From assembly GCF_039871975.1 (NCBI RefSeq), contig NZ_JBDPLL010000001.1: 64,000 bases of DNA. One strand, 5' to 3'. The translations under genes were made by a program, and so were the position numbers. The stretch comes from Trichormus_B sp936914905. Lineage in GTDB: Bacteria; Cyanobacteriota; Cyanobacteriia; Cyanobacteriales; Nostocaceae. This document shows positions 1 through 10,619 of this stretch, piece after piece. The notes below the pieces were generated by a model. The model ran no database searches, was not told where the DNA came from, and saw nothing but the letters and a program-made list of their open reading frames with translations. Within the stretch, counting starts at the first letter, position 1. Every line of letters starts with the position of its first letter.

Positions 1-1151
1 GTTTGATTTGCTTGATTTTTAGGAGAATGTGTACCCTCAACCACAGGTTCTGGAGTACTAGTAAATTCTGGAGTGGATTCTTCTGAAAGGGGGTTAGGGG
101 CTTGTAACTGAGACTTAGGTAATATTCTAGTCATGCTAACCCCTACTGTACTAGCAACCAAGAGTACACCAATGCTTGCTAATACCTTGGCCAGTGGTAA
201 TTTTCTGGGCGGAGTTGTAACTGTCTCCACTGGAGATAATATGGTGTTGAGAACAGTTTGTTTAAAGCTATTTTCTGACTCTTGGGTAGATAAATCAATG
301 GTTGGTGCTGGTTGAGTTAGTAATGATGGTGTGATCTCAAATCCATTGCCTGGTAGTAATTCTAGCCACTCTGCTACTGTAGTCGGACGAAAACGGGACT
401 CTACAGCCATACCTCGCATCACTGCTTGATTAATAGATGCACTGAGATGGGGTTGCAGTTCACGGGGAGAAGGCATTGGTTGGCGATCGCGCAATAATGA
501 TGGAATAGGAACTTGTCCTGTTAACAGTGCATATAAAGTTGCTGCTAAACCATAAACATCAGTCGCTGTGGTACGTGGTGCTTGGGTCAAATATTGTTCA
601 ATAGGTGCATAACCTTCACTAACTAAACCTGTGTGAGTTTGTTTCACACCGCTGTTAAATTCCCTGGCAATGCCAAAATCAATTAGCACTACTTCCTGAG
701 TTCCTTGGCGGAGGATGATATTATCAGGTTTGATATCTCGGTGCAGCAAACCATTATTATGTACTACCTGTAATGCTGCCCCAATTTGGCGGATATAATG
801 AACTGCTGTTTCTTCTGGTAATGGTATTCCCGGTAACACGAACGCTTCACCTAAAGTTTCCCCAGGAATATATTCCATCACCATGTAGGGTAGTCCATTC
901 TCCACAAAAAAATCACTTACCCGAACAATATTGGGATAGACACAAGTGGCTAATCTTCTGGCTTCATCTTGAAATTGACGTTCAAACTTGGAAAAATCAG
1001 GATTTTGTCGCAGTCGTTCATTTATAGTCTTCATCACTACTTCTTGACTCAAGTAATGATGTTTTGCTTTGAACGTAATCCCAAATCCACCCCTGCCTAT
1101 CTCTTCGATAATAGTATATTTTCCACTCTGTAAAATTTTGCCTGTTAACAT
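1..1151 (-). CDS. Serine/threonine protein kinase, Pkn2/Hanks type (3' end outside window)
   Basis: Reads from an ATG at 1151 for 383 codons and leaves the window still open, so the C-terminus is missing. Visible kinase features are the glycine loop GRGGFG (residues 19-24), the ATP lysine in VVMKT (K41), the catalytic HRDIKPDN (137-144) and the metal-binding DFG (158-160). A linker rich in Thr and Pro follows, then one membrane helix (about 319-340) and a Pro/Thr/Glu-rich segment that would lie outside the membrane. This is the usual layout of cyanobacterial membrane-anchored Hanks kinases, which phosphorylate Ser/Thr on partner proteins. The ligand-sensing tail cannot be seen. No partner is evident; the neighbour, a broken Omp85 gene, lies upstream on the same strand. 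Confidence 0.93.
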   Translation of the reverse strand, partial: MLTGKILQSGKYTIIEEIGRGGFGITFKAKHHYLSQEVVMKTINERLRQNPDFSKFERQFQDEARRLATCVYPNIVRVSDFFVENGLPYMVMEYIPGETLGEAFVLPGIPLPEETAVHYIRQIGAALQVVHNNGLLHRDIKPDNIILRQGTQEVVLIDFGIAREFNSGVKQTHTGLVSEGYAPIEQYLTQAPRTTATDVYGLAATLYALLTGQVPIPSLLRDRQPMPSPRELQPHLSASINQAVMRGMAVESRFRPTTVAEWLELLPGNGFEITPSLLTQPAPTIDLSTQESENSFKQTVLNTILSPVETVTTPPRKLPLAKVLASIGVLLVASTVGVSMTRILPKSQLQAPNPLSEESTPEFTSTPEPVVEGTHSPKNQANQ

Positions 1152-1280
1152 AGGGAAACTTAAATCCTTACTGGGCGGTTGACACTCCGTTCAACGGTTT
1201 TGTCTTATTCATCATATAGCAGGAGACAAGTGACAGGTGACAGTGAACAGTAAACAGCATTGACAGATAACTGATAACTG

Positions 1281-3145
1281 TTAGAATAGTTGACCTATAC
1301 CAATATGTACTCGGCTATTTCCTTAGTTATTAATTCCATAATCAGCTCGAATTAAGCCTAAAGGTGAGTCAACACGGACTCCTGCACCATAACCAAAACC
1401 ACTACCAGGCTTATTTTGCTCACCCGCAGGATTTCCAATGACAGTATCACCAGATCCTAAATCGGAAGCAAAGTCGGCAAATATCACACCTCCAGCAATG
1501 GGGAACATGGGAACGCGATATTCGGCGGAGGCTAAAATATAACTGCGACTACTTGCCACCTGTCCTGCATCATAACCGCGTATCGAATTAGAACCACCCA
1601 AGTTAAAGGTTTCATAAGGTGGTAAATCACCAACTACAGTACCTGGTTGCAGATTTAAAGCAAATATTTGTGGCTGTTTGCTATTAAATAATTTAACCGT
1701 CATAAACTGGCTATAATTACCCCGGAGACGATTCATGGTAATTTGACCGTGACCAACGGGAATAGATTGTTCGGTGCTGAAAGTGACGAGACAACCTTGA
1801 GTGGGTTTAACTGGGTTGTCCCGTTCGTCCTTAGTGGCTGTGCAGGATACAGCAGTTAGGTCGTCTATTCCAGTATCACTAAAGGATAATTGGTTATTGT
1901 TGGTATCTCTGCAGGTAATATTACCTTCGTGATCGGGAATTGTAACACGAGTGTAATTAAGACTTACAGAAGCATCCCAACCATGTACTTGTTGTTCAAC
2001 ACTTACACTACCACCAATTTTTCCTTCTCGCACTTTTTCACCATTATTGGCACCTAATGTATCATTAACGCCGCCAACATTTTGGTCTTTGTAGCTGACG
2101 ACCACGGATATACCATCATCACCATTGTAACCGCCACCTAAGTTAACTGAACGCCCTCCAACTTCTTGGAGTTCATAGATCAAATCAACCTTTGTTGCAT
2201 CTCCTTCAAAGGCGACATTGACAGTTTTAAATAAACCTAATTTATATAAAGTTTGGACATCATCCTGGACTAATTTATCTTGAAAGACTTTACCAGGCTT
2301 TAACTTGAGTTCCTGTCTGAGGAAATCTTTTTTAGTGCGGACTTTAATGGGATTACTGTTATTATCAACTTTTTGCCCCTCTTCATTGACAAACCGAAAT
2401 TTGACATCACCTATTAAACCTTCAGCTACATTCACTGTGAGAATACCTTGGTGGTTTGGTTGAATTGATAGTACCCTGCCTGGCTAGGGTATAACCATTT
2501 TCTGTATACCACTGGTTAATTTTTTGAACTATTTGCTGTAGTGCAGCGGGGCTAATATCTTTACCAATTTGATTTTTAAAGTTTTTTAAGGCTACTTGAT
2601 AGGTGAGAATCTTTGCACCAGAGAGTTGTATTGCTTGTACGAATACAGGCTGAACTTGATAGGTTATGCTGAAACCGCTAGATGTACTGATGGTGTTGAC
2701 ATTAGCACTAGCAAATAAACCAGTATCCAGAATTGCTGCTACATCTTTATTGTAGGTCGGTTTGACTGGTTTCTGCACCTGTTTGAGTTTTGATTACTTT
2801 GCGAATTACCTGTTGTAATTCTGGATTGGCACGAACTATCTCCAGATTGGTAGCTATAACGACTAAATCGTTATCTGTAATCAAGTTTTTATTGATGTTT
2901 TTGACATTGTTGAGTATAATTACGGACTGAGAACTAAATTCCACAGCATAGGTAGTTTCTGGAGAGGTTACGACTTCTGTTTGTGCGGGCTGAGTTTCGA
3001 TAAAGGACACTACTACCACATCAGTGGCTGTTTCGGTTTGAGCCTCTAGATTTGTGGTTTGATTGGGTAGAGCATTTGCTTGGTGAGTGACATTACTAGC
3101 AGCTAGGGTAGCTAATGTCAGAACTGCCGCAGAATCAACTCGCAT
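1281..3145 (-). pseudogene. Broken Omp85/BamA-type outer membrane assembly protein
   Basis: The three reading frames together make one Omp85 protein of about 620 residues: N-terminal region, POTRA repeats, then a beta-barrel with the family signature SIRGYDAGQ near the end. Such proteins insert barrels into the outer membrane. Three lesions are visible. One extra T in the TAA at 2747-2749 breaks LQKDVAA. A 4-base tandem duplication (CCTG CCTG, 2475-2482) breaks LAR-VLSIQPN. A TAA at 1323-1325 replaces a probable CAA. Beyond that stop the frame continues for 14 codons (GNSRVHIGIGQLF) to a second stop at 1281, and this tail carries the C-terminal Phe signal of barrel proteins. Sequencing error could explain one lesion but hardly three. 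A functional paralogue must exist elsewhere, since the function is essential. Confidence 0.9.
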
Positions 3146-3461
3146 AATTAATATTGATTAACTTCATCAACTGGTAGTTAGTTGCAGTCGGGTCAAGCAT
3201 TGGGGATAATATAAATTCCCTATACCTGTGGATAAACACACTATATAATAATTGTAATTTTTTGTTTCTGATCAAAAAGGCGGTCAGTTTCGCCGATCAA
3301 TAAAATTTAGATAAGTATAAGTATTTATCTCCAGTGATTGTTCTTAGCAGGGAAGATACAGGTTTATTTGGTAATCAACAATACCTATTATCAGACTCTA
3401 TGATTACAAATTGCAATAGGCCGCAGCTATTCTCTATCAAAAATATGAAATATAAAATTCT
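3146..3461. other. Divergent intergenic region, no gene seen
   Basis: AT-rich spacer between the leftward Omp85 remnant and the rightward LpxB-related gene. It should hold both promoters, but I cannot assign a specific promoter or operator. Confidence 0.5.
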
Positions 3462-4802
3462 ATGACTGATTTATCCCAATTACCTTTAATTACAAATCCT
3501 CTGGAAAGTACTTCTCGTTTACAGTTACTAGTTTTGAGTAATGGTCATGGAGAGGATATAATTGCTGTCCGCATTTTAGAGCAACTGCAACGGCTATCTT
3601 CGCCACCGGATATCTTTGCCTTACCAATAGTGGGTGAAGGACGTGCTTACCAACAGTTGAATGTACCGTGTATTGCTGCGGTTCAAACTATGCCTTCTGG
3701 TGGCTTTATTTACATGGATAGTCGCCAATTGATGCGAGATGTACGGGGTGGTTTGGTGCAACTTACCTGGAAGCAAATTCAGGCTATTCGTTGTTGGGTT
3801 AATTGTCAAACTAAGTTAGGAAATAAGAAAGCTATTTTAGCGGTGGGGGATATTGTGCCACTGTTGTTTGCAGCTATGAGTGGTGCTAATTATGCGTTTG
3901 TGGGAACGGCAAAATCTGAATATTATGTGCGGGATGAGGATGGTTTATTAACCAGAAGATCAAAATTGGTACGTTGGGAAAATTTTTCTGGTTCTATTTA
4001 CCATCCTTGGGAGAGGTGGTTGATGAGTCGTCGTCGTTGTCGTGGGGTGTTTCCCAGGGATTCGCTGACAACGGAAATATTAAAGAAGTGGCCGATTCGG
4101 GCTTTTGATTTGGGTAATCCCATGATGGACGGTTTAGAACCGATGTTGACAAATTCAAAGTTTTATAGTGCTGATGCTGAACAAGAGGAGATTGTTCGGC
4201 CTTTGATTGTGACTTTGCTTCCTGGTTCTCGTGCTAATGAGGCTTATGCTAACTGGGAAATGATTATGACTGCTGTATCTGGTTTGATTACTGATTGCCA
4301 GGAGCGAGACATGGTATTTTTAGGTGCGATCACTCCCGGTTTAGATGGGGATATTTTATCTCAAACTTTGCAAATTCAAGGTTGGCACAGATGTCCAGAA
4401 TCTCCCATTCAACTTGCTGATCCTGATTATTTGACGTTTAAACAAAAGAATAATTATGTAATTCTTACCCAAAAAGCTTATGGTGACTGTTTGCATTTGG
4501 GAGATTTGGCGATCGCAATGGCAGGTACAGCGACAGAACAATTCATTGGTTTAGGCAAACCTGCAATCGCTATTCCCGGAAAAGGCCCTCAATATAATCC
4601 CGCCTTTGCTGAAGCCCAAAGTCGTCTTTTAGGATCATCTCTAATTTTAGTAGAACAACCAATCAAAGTTACCCAAGTAGTACAATCCCTGTTGAAAAAT
4701 CCTGACCTCTTTAATGAAATTGCCGAAAATGGAGTTCAGCGTATGGGTAAACCAGGTGCAGCCAAACGTATTGCTGAATGTTTGCAAGCAAGATTAGGTT
4801 GA
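3462..4802 (+). CDS. Lipid-A-disaccharide synthase-related protein (LpxB-like, cyanobacterial)
   Basis: A 446-residue protein opening, after a short leader, with LVLSNGHGEDIIA, the N-terminal signature of the cyanobacterial/plant LpxB-related family (TIGR03492 type). The later segment LPGSRANEAYANW and the Gly-rich TATEQFIGLGKPAIAIPG match the nucleotide-sugar binding half of GT-B glycosyltransferases such as LpxB. Its substrate is not established; it is not the canonical LpxB. The frame is intact and the ATG at 3462 gives the expected N-terminus. It stands alone, convergent with the response regulator that ends 8 bases downstream. Confidence 0.85.
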   Translation: MTDLSQLPLITNPLESTSRLQLLVLSNGHGEDIIAVRILEQLQRLSSPPDIFALPIVGEGRAYQQLNVPCIAAVQTMPSGGFIYMDSRQLMRDVRGGLVQLTWKQIQAIRCWVNCQTKLGNKKAILAVGDIVPLLFAAMSGANYAFVGTAKSEYYVRDEDGLLTRRSKLVRWENFSGSIYHPWERWLMSRRRCRGVFPRDSLTTEILKKWPIRAFDLGNPMMDGLEPMLTNSKFYSADAEQEEIVRPLIVTLLPGSRANEAYANWEMIMTAVSGLITDCQERDMVFLGAITPGLDGDILSQTLQIQGWHRCPESPIQLADPDYLTFKQKNNYVILTQKAYGDCLHLGDLAIAMAGTATEQFIGLGKPAIAIPGKGPQYNPAFAEAQSRLLGSSLILVEQPIKVTQVVQSLLKNPDLFNEIAENGVQRMGKPGAAKRIAECLQARLG

Positions 4803-4810
4803 AAATCAAC

Positions 4811-5533
4811 TCAACCCACTAACCCAGAACGTAACGCGCGAACCGCAGCTTGAGTACGGTCATCAGCACAGAGTTTATTTAAAATGTTACGAACGTGAGT
4901 TTTCACCGTCCCCACCGTAATGTAGAGTTTTTCAGCAATTTGTCCATTACTGCAACCAGCAACAATTAACTCTAAAATTTCCAATTCCCGTTGAGTCAAA
5001 GGATAGGTTTCTAAAACCTGTTCATATTCGGTAGCTAGCGCCTCAATTTTCACGGTTTTTGGTTTATCAGCTGCTGTACTTTCTCCTGGTATACCCAAGC
5101 GCATCTTCCTTAATACCACATTCGCAATAGCTGGATCAATCCAAGAGTTACCGGCATAAGTAGCCTGTATCGCATCAGTTAATTTATTGATGCTTGTCTC
5201 CTTCATATAATATGAATCTGCTCCCGCTGCAAAAGCTGCTAGAACTGCATCTTCTGTATGATTCATGGTCAGAATCAGAATTTTTGTATTTGATTGCCCA
5301 GTTTCTGCTTGTTGGCGCTTAAACTTACGGGTAAGTTCAATACCATCCATATCTGGTAAACCAATATCAACTACGGCCACATTAGGCTTGGTAGTTTCCA
5401 AAAGTTTTAGACCTTGAGTAGCATTAGCGGCTTCACCAATTACTTTTAACGCGCTGTTTGACTGTAAGGCAGCCCTTAATCCCATGCGGGTTAAATCATG
5501 ATCTTCAATTAAAAGAATGCTAATTTCATTCAT
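4811..5533 (-). CDS. NarL/FixJ-family response regulator with LuxR-type HTH
   Basis: The N-terminal receiver domain begins ISILLIEDHD (acidic pair) and has the phosphoacceptor Asp in VVDIGLPDMDG, the Thr in ILILTMNH and the Lys in YYMKE. A linker of about 40 residues follows, then a LuxR/GerE helix-turn-helix (LTQRELEILELI, GTVKTHVRNIL). It should be a DNA-binding transcription regulator activated by a histidine kinase. I start it at MNEIS (5533) because the four residues before it do not fit the family; the longer start would be 5545. No kinase is adjacent on the same strand, but two REC-histidine kinases begin 1.3 kb upstream on the other strand. Confidence 0.92.
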   Translation of the reverse strand: MNEISILLIEDHDLTRMGLRAALQSNSALKVIGEAANATQGLKLLETTKPNVAVVDIGLPDMDGIELTRKFKRQQAETGQSNTKILILTMNHTEDAVLAAFAAGADSYYMKETSINKLTDAIQATYAGNSWIDPAIANVVLRKMRLGIPGESTAADKPKTVKIEALATEYEQVLETYPLTQRELEILELIVAGCSNGQIAEKLYITVGTVKTHVRNILNKLCADDRTQAAVRALRSGLVG

Positions 5534-5545
5534 TGTTACACCCAA

Positions 5546-6829
5546 CTATCTAATATCTAACTGCTGCTTTAAACTTAAAACCTTTTGTAACTATTTGATC
5601 TAATTTCCCCAAACCAAAGGTAGATGATATTTTGATTGACTTGCATCCACCGAGAGAAATAATAAATTTCACTTATTTTAAGTTAGGTAGAAGTAAAAAT
5701 CTAGCTAGGGATATATGGCTATTTATTTCAAAAAAATGAAATATTGATACGAATGAAACATTATTCCCTGTTAAAAAGCTACATCCGTAGGGGTCAAGTA
5801 AAATGCTAAAGCCGCGCATAAAATGAATCGAATCAGACTACTATACAACTGTTCGATCATGTATCTGCTAATTATCTATGTATAACAGATCAGTTCATAA
5901 ATAAGTTCTTGTAAATGGTAATTGATGAAACAGTAAATTTTAGGCTAAGTTAAGCAACTACCCCTTCCTCCCGAAGTCGTTAACTTTTATGTTAACCTGT
6001 CCATTAAGTAAAGTAGGTATTTAGATCGTAACAAAAAACTATATTCTGAATACAGAAATTCACCAACAAGATACCAACCTATCAATTTATAATTACATAA
6101 TGCAACAATTTGCAGTAAAGTGCGATGGTTTATCCAGGTACTAACTTAACACGATAAACTAGAATTAGGTAGACTTAGAGCTATATCCTCTCAAAAAATA
6201 CAGGTAACAGCTAACAAGTGACAAGTAACAGGAAACATTGATATGTGTTTCTTTCTTATGCAAACAGAACGCGAGTCAATTCTTCGCGGTTAAGGAGGAA
6301 AAAGGAAGGAAAAAACCTTTATCCTTTACGCTTTAACCCTTGCCCAAACAAACGACTAATCCCCGGTACTTAACCAAGTAGTATTGGGGACGCGGGTTTA
6401 AAACTAATGAGTAATGATTTTTCCTTGTGTGACACACTCAAGGTATGCACTTAAAGCTGGTTAATATTTAATGAGTGAAAATTCACTTATCAATACTGAA
6501 TACTGTTTTAGTGAGTAAAATTGCTCAGGCTGATGATACACAATGTTTCTGTGCAACTCTCACTAATGGCTGAGGACGGTGAATCATCTACTCATTTACA
6601 ATTGTGTTGAGATGGATAAAGTATTTTATTTTACTTTATATCGACTCTGTTTTATTTAGGAGTGAATCGTTTTCATCTGCAATAATTGCTAATTGTTTAC
6701 CAAGAATTATTAATTAAACATGAGCAATTTTCTATTAGCTAGATTTCTAAGTAGCAGAATCCTAGTGAAATGGTTAAAAAAGAGTAATGCTGTACATCGA
6801 TCCATACTGCACAGCGAAAACAAAAACTG
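5546..6829. other. Long intergenic region (1.28 kb)
   Basis: No convincing reading frame on either strand. It contains heptad-like repeats around 6200-6236 (variants of ACAAGTG/ACAGGTA), a purine-rich stretch near 6288-6320, and small inverted repeats near 6432-6452 and 6475-6490. It separates a leftward regulator from a rightward kinase pair, so both promoters must lie here. The length leaves room for a small RNA, but I cannot define one. Confidence 0.5.
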
Positions 6830-8185
6830 ATGGAAGAGACGTTTAAAATTTTGGTTGTAGATGATGATGAAGTAGATCGCATGGCAGTCCGTTTAGCCCT
6901 GACGAAAGCAGGTGTTTATATGGAACTGAGTGAAGTTAGTGACTGTGAAGATGCGTTCTCTGCCCTCCAAAATGCTAACTTTGACTGCGTTTTTCTTGAT
7001 TATCACTTACCAAACCAAAACAGCTTGACTTTAATACACAAGCTGCGTTCTTCCGAAATCAAAGTTCCTTTAGTCATTCTCACTGCTCAAGGAGAGGAAA
7101 GAATTACTGTTGAGTTAATGAAAATAGGTGCTACAGACTATATACTAAAATCTCAGTTATTTTCAGAAAATTTAACCAGAATTTTACGCAATGCGATTAA
7201 ATTATTCCAGGCTGAAATTAAAGCAGATTTAGCCTATCAACAACTCAAAGAAAGTCATGAACAACTGATTTGTAAAAACCAAGAATTAGAGAGACAAAGG
7301 GAACAAATCCAGTTGCAAAATTTGAGATTATTGGAAGCATCACGGCTCAAAACAAAATTTTTAGCGACTATATCTCATGAATTGCGAACCCCAATGAATG
7401 CCATCATTGGTTTTTCACAAATACTCTTACGTCCGAAATTTGGTCAACTTACTAATCAGCAAGTGGATATGGTAGAGCGTATTCTCAATAATGGCAAGCA
7501 TTTGCTGGTGCTACTGAATGAAGTTTTGGATTTTTCCAAATTAGAATCTGGAAGATTAGAACTAAAACCAGAAATTTTGGATTTAGAAAAAATCGTGAAC
7601 AATTCTGTATCAGAAATAATGTCTTTGGCTGAGGCTAAAAAATTATCTTTGGTGGTGGAAACAGATTTACAAAACACTTTGATATTTAATGATTCAGTAC
7701 GAGTGCGCCAGATTTTAATTAATTTACTGGTTAATGCTGTTAAGTTTACAGAATCTGGAGGGATTTGGGTAGAAGTGAAAGAAATTCCCCAAAACAGATT
7801 AACAATTACTATTAGAGATACAGGAATTGGTATTTCTTCCAAAGATTTCAAACATATTTTTGAAGCATTTCGACAAGTAGATCAAGGCATTAGCCGGAAA
7901 TACCCTGGAACGGGACTTGGTTTAGCTATTACTGATTCATTGGTACAAATGATGGGAGGAACAATATTTTTAGAAAGTAAATTAGGAGTGGGTTCAATAT
8001 TTAAAATTGAATTGCCACGGCAAATAAGATTAATATCCAATCATGGAGGAGATGGTTATAATTTAAATTTAGGTAATGAAGAAGGAATTTATTATTCTCA
8101 TCACAACCAACCTCAACTACCATCTCAATTCAATAAAGCTTCAATGGGATATCCTCATCTCAAGCAGCAGATAAAGATGGATTAA
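6830..8185 (+). CDS. Receiver-histidine kinase (REC-HisKA-HATPase)
   Basis: A 451-residue soluble protein. Residues 6-125 form a receiver with acidic triad VVDDDE and phosphoacceptor Asp in VFLDYHLP (about 57). A coiled coil (140-175) links to the dimerisation/phosphoacceptor domain with ISHELRTPMN (His about 183), then an ATPase domain with N box LLVNAVKFT, G1 DTGIGIS and G2 GTGLGLAI. All catalytic boxes are present. There is no sensor domain or membrane segment, so the input is presumably another phosphodonor acting on the receiver. The next gene, of the same architecture, starts 31 bases after the stop, suggesting co-transcription. Confidence 0.93.
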   Translation: MEETFKILVVDDDEVDRMAVRLALTKAGVYMELSEVSDCEDAFSALQNANFDCVFLDYHLPNQNSLTLIHKLRSSEIKVPLVILTAQGEERITVELMKIGATDYILKSQLFSENLTRILRNAIKLFQAEIKADLAYQQLKESHEQLICKNQELERQREQIQLQNLRLLEASRLKTKFLATISHELRTPMNAIIGFSQILLRPKFGQLTNQQVDMVERILNNGKHLLVLLNEVLDFSKLESGRLELKPEILDLEKIVNNSVSEIMSLAEAKKLSLVVETDLQNTLIFNDSVRVRQILINLLVNAVKFTESGGIWVEVKEIPQNRLTITIRDTGIGISSKDFKHIFEAFRQVDQGISRKYPGTGLGLAITDSLVQMMGGTIFLESKLGVGSIFKIELPRQIRLISNHGGDGYNLNLGNEEGIYYSHHNQPQLPSQFNKASMGYPHLKQQIKMD

Positions 8186-8216
8186 GTTAGGTAACTTTAC
8201 AAAAACTGGATAAATT

Positions 8217-9341
8217 ATGTCTATTGTCAAAAGTGATAAAATTGACCGAATTCTCGCCGTTGATGATACTAGAGATAATCTAATTTTAGTGCGAACCCTT
8301 TTAGAAAGTGAAGGTTATAAAATTGATTTAGTATCAGATGGTGCAACTGCTTTACAAAAAGTGGCACAATCTCCACCGGATCTGATTTTACTGGATGTGA
8401 TGATGCCAGGAATGGATGGGTATGAAGTAACACGCAGAATTCGTAATTGTCCTGACCTCAACTATGTTCCAATTTTGTTGATTACCGCTTTTCATGAATC
8501 TAGTGTGGTGGAAGGATTAGATGCTGGTGCTGATGATTTCATCCGCAAACCATTTGATACAGATGAATTGTTGGCTAGAGTGCGATCTCTCTTGCGACTG
8601 AAGCACAGTATTGACGAACAGCAAAAAATGACCCGTCAGCGAGAAGACTTTGTATCTCGTCTTACCCATGATTTACGCACACCTTTAGTAGCAGCTGATC
8701 GAATGTTAGCTTTGTTTCAACAGGAGACTTTTTGCAAAATTTCGCCGGAAATGAAACAAGCGATCGCTGTAATGATTCGCAGCAACCAAAATTTAATGCA
8801 AATGGTCAATACTCTACTAGAAGTCTATCGCTTCGAGGCAGGTAAAAAAACATTAAATTTGGACAACTGTGATTTAAAGGAAATAGCTCAAGAAGTCATC
8901 AGTGAACTAGCTCCCCTCGCTATCGAGAAAAATTTGACCCTCAAATTAGATACTCATAAATTAAACCAACTAGGCAAAAATCCTGGATTTATCATCGCTG
9001 ATAAACTAGAAATGCGCCGTGTCCTGAATAACCTAATCGCTAATGCCATTAAGTTTACAGATACAGGAGGTATCGAAATTCGCATTTTTGAAACCTTAGC
9101 TACTAACACTGAGCCAATTGAAGTTGTCATTGAAGTTGCAGATACAGGTTATGGAATTTTACCTGAAGATCAAGCAACAATTTTTGAGCGATTTCGTCAA
9201 GGTAGAAATAAGAGATCCGGTAGTGGCTTAGGACTGCATCTATCACAACGAATTGTAGAAGCGCACGGTGGCAAAATCGAACTTTTCTCAGAATTAGGTA
9301 AAGGTAGCGTATTCACAATTAGACTACTAAAAGAAACTTAG
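8217..9341 (+). CDS. Receiver-histidine kinase (REC-HisKA-HATPase), second of a pair
   Basis: A 374-residue soluble protein with an N-terminal receiver (ILAVDDTRDN; phosphoacceptor in LILLDVMMPGMDG, about residue 61; Lys in FIRKPFD). A HisKA box LTHDLRTPL (His about 150) and an HATPase domain follow, with N box LIANAIKFT, DTGYGI and GSGLGLHLS. Catalytic residues look intact. It lies 31 bases behind the previous kinase on the same strand and converges with a stand-alone receiver 12 bases after its stop. The three plus the NarL regulator look like one phosphorelay island without a recognisable sensor; their order of phosphotransfer is inference. Confidence 0.93.
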   Translation: MSIVKSDKIDRILAVDDTRDNLILVRTLLESEGYKIDLVSDGATALQKVAQSPPDLILLDVMMPGMDGYEVTRRIRNCPDLNYVPILLITAFHESSVVEGLDAGADDFIRKPFDTDELLARVRSLLRLKHSIDEQQKMTRQREDFVSRLTHDLRTPLVAADRMLALFQQETFCKISPEMKQAIAVMIRSNQNLMQMVNTLLEVYRFEAGKKTLNLDNCDLKEIAQEVISELAPLAIEKNLTLKLDTHKLNQLGKNPGFIIADKLEMRRVLNNLIANAIKFTDTGGIEIRIFETLATNTEPIEVVIEVADTGYGILPEDQATIFERFRQGRNKRSGSGLGLHLSQRIVEAHGGKIELFSELGKGSVFTIRLLKET

Positions 9342-9353
9342 TTTCAGTTATTT

Positions 9354-9791
9354 CTAACTTTCATGACATATTTCAAGCGCAGAATACGTTTCAAATTTGT
9401 CATCAAGCAAACGCCAAATCATCTCTTCTAAATCCTCAAGCATATAAGGTTTACTAATATAGTCGTCAAAACCTGCTCTGAGGATACGTTCTTTCTCTTC
9501 CCTACCAGCTAAAGCTGTAACTGCAACTACCGGAATATTACAAGTAAGCGGTTCTCTTTTTAAAGCTCGCACAATATCTAAACCATTGAATCCAGGTAAC
9601 AAAATATCTAACAAAATCAAGTCTGGCTGATATTCCTTTGCTACCAATAGTGTTGTGTAACTTTCATTTTGACAAATACATCTACACCCTAATAACTCCA
9701 GAGCATAACTTAGCAAGAGTAGACTATCATCATGATCTTCTACTACCAAAATCAAAGGGGGCTGAGAGCTTTGCTTTTTTTCATCACTCAT
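9354..9791 (-). CDS. Stand-alone response regulator receiver (CheY-like)
   Basis: About 145 residues, almost only a receiver domain: LILVVEDHDD, phosphoacceptor in LILLDILLPGFNG, Thr in VAVTALA and Lys in YISKPYM. There is no output domain, so it should act by protein contact or as a phosphorelay intermediate. I prefer MSDEKK (9791) as start; an in-frame ATG seven codons upstream (9812) is possible. It converges with the kinase ending at 9341. Confidence 0.9.
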   Translation of the reverse strand: MSDEKKQSSQPPLILVVEDHDDSLLLLSYALELLGCRCICQNESYTTLLVAKEYQPDLILLDILLPGFNGLDIVRALKREPLTCNIPVVAVTALAGREEKERILRAGFDDYISKPYMLEDLEEMIWRLLDDKFETYSALEICHES

Positions 9792-9812
9792 GAATGAATG
9801 TGTCAAATACAT

Positions 9813-10619
9813 CTCTTCTCCAGAAAATTAAATTAGGCTTTATCGTCTTTATAGTTAAACCAGACGATAATCCCACAAGCCATAAAAGAATAATGTCTAT
9901 TCAGAATTAGCTTGTGTTTTGCTACCGATCAGTTGATAATCCTGACCAACACACAAAGGAAAGGAAAACTCAAGCGGAATGGCTTTAGCAGACACCCCTT
10001 GATTATATGCAAAATTACAGAACATTTCCCTCATAAGTTCACAATAACTTTATAGAGAAAAAGATAGTAGTTATTTACTTTAGTATCACTATTAACCTGT
10101 TTATAAGTAACAATTCAAATTAGATGAGTTGAATTTAATATTTAATCCAGTATGAAAATATACTATTCAGTATATAGTGCCTGTATTTTACTCTGCTCCT
10201 GATTACAAATTAAAAGTCGCCATAAAACCTCTTAAGTTAATAGCCAGATACTCTCATAAGTCATGAAAGGAGGTAAATAAATATTACTTGAATTGCGACC
10301 GTACATGGTTAGTTTGTAAAGAAGTGAGATGATACTTACTCAAACACAAATATTTTAGGCAAAATACTTGACGTAGCTGTATGCCTGTACTTTATGTAAT
10401 ATAATGTATAGCATACTTGGTTAATGATTTAACAAAAATTAAGTAACAACTGGGTTTTCCTTCTGAACAGTAGTTGTTCTACTTGGGGAAACGCCAAGAC
10501 CGCACTACCTCCTCCTGACTCCTGAATTCTATAGATTTTGATTATTGCCGGAACAAGGATAACAACTCCACCAACAACAATCGACAAAACCTCCTCTCCA
10601 GTGGTTAGCGACCATTTAA
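9813..10619. other. Intergenic region, no gene supported
   Basis: About 800 bases without a credible coding frame. A strong Shine-Dalgarno-like AAAGGAGGT at about 10266 has no gene behind it. Near 10503-10525 lies a copy of the dispersed CTCCTGACTCCTGAATT repeat. A leftward 72-codon frame at 10429-10647 lacks any family resemblance, and I treat it as chance. Confidence 0.5.
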
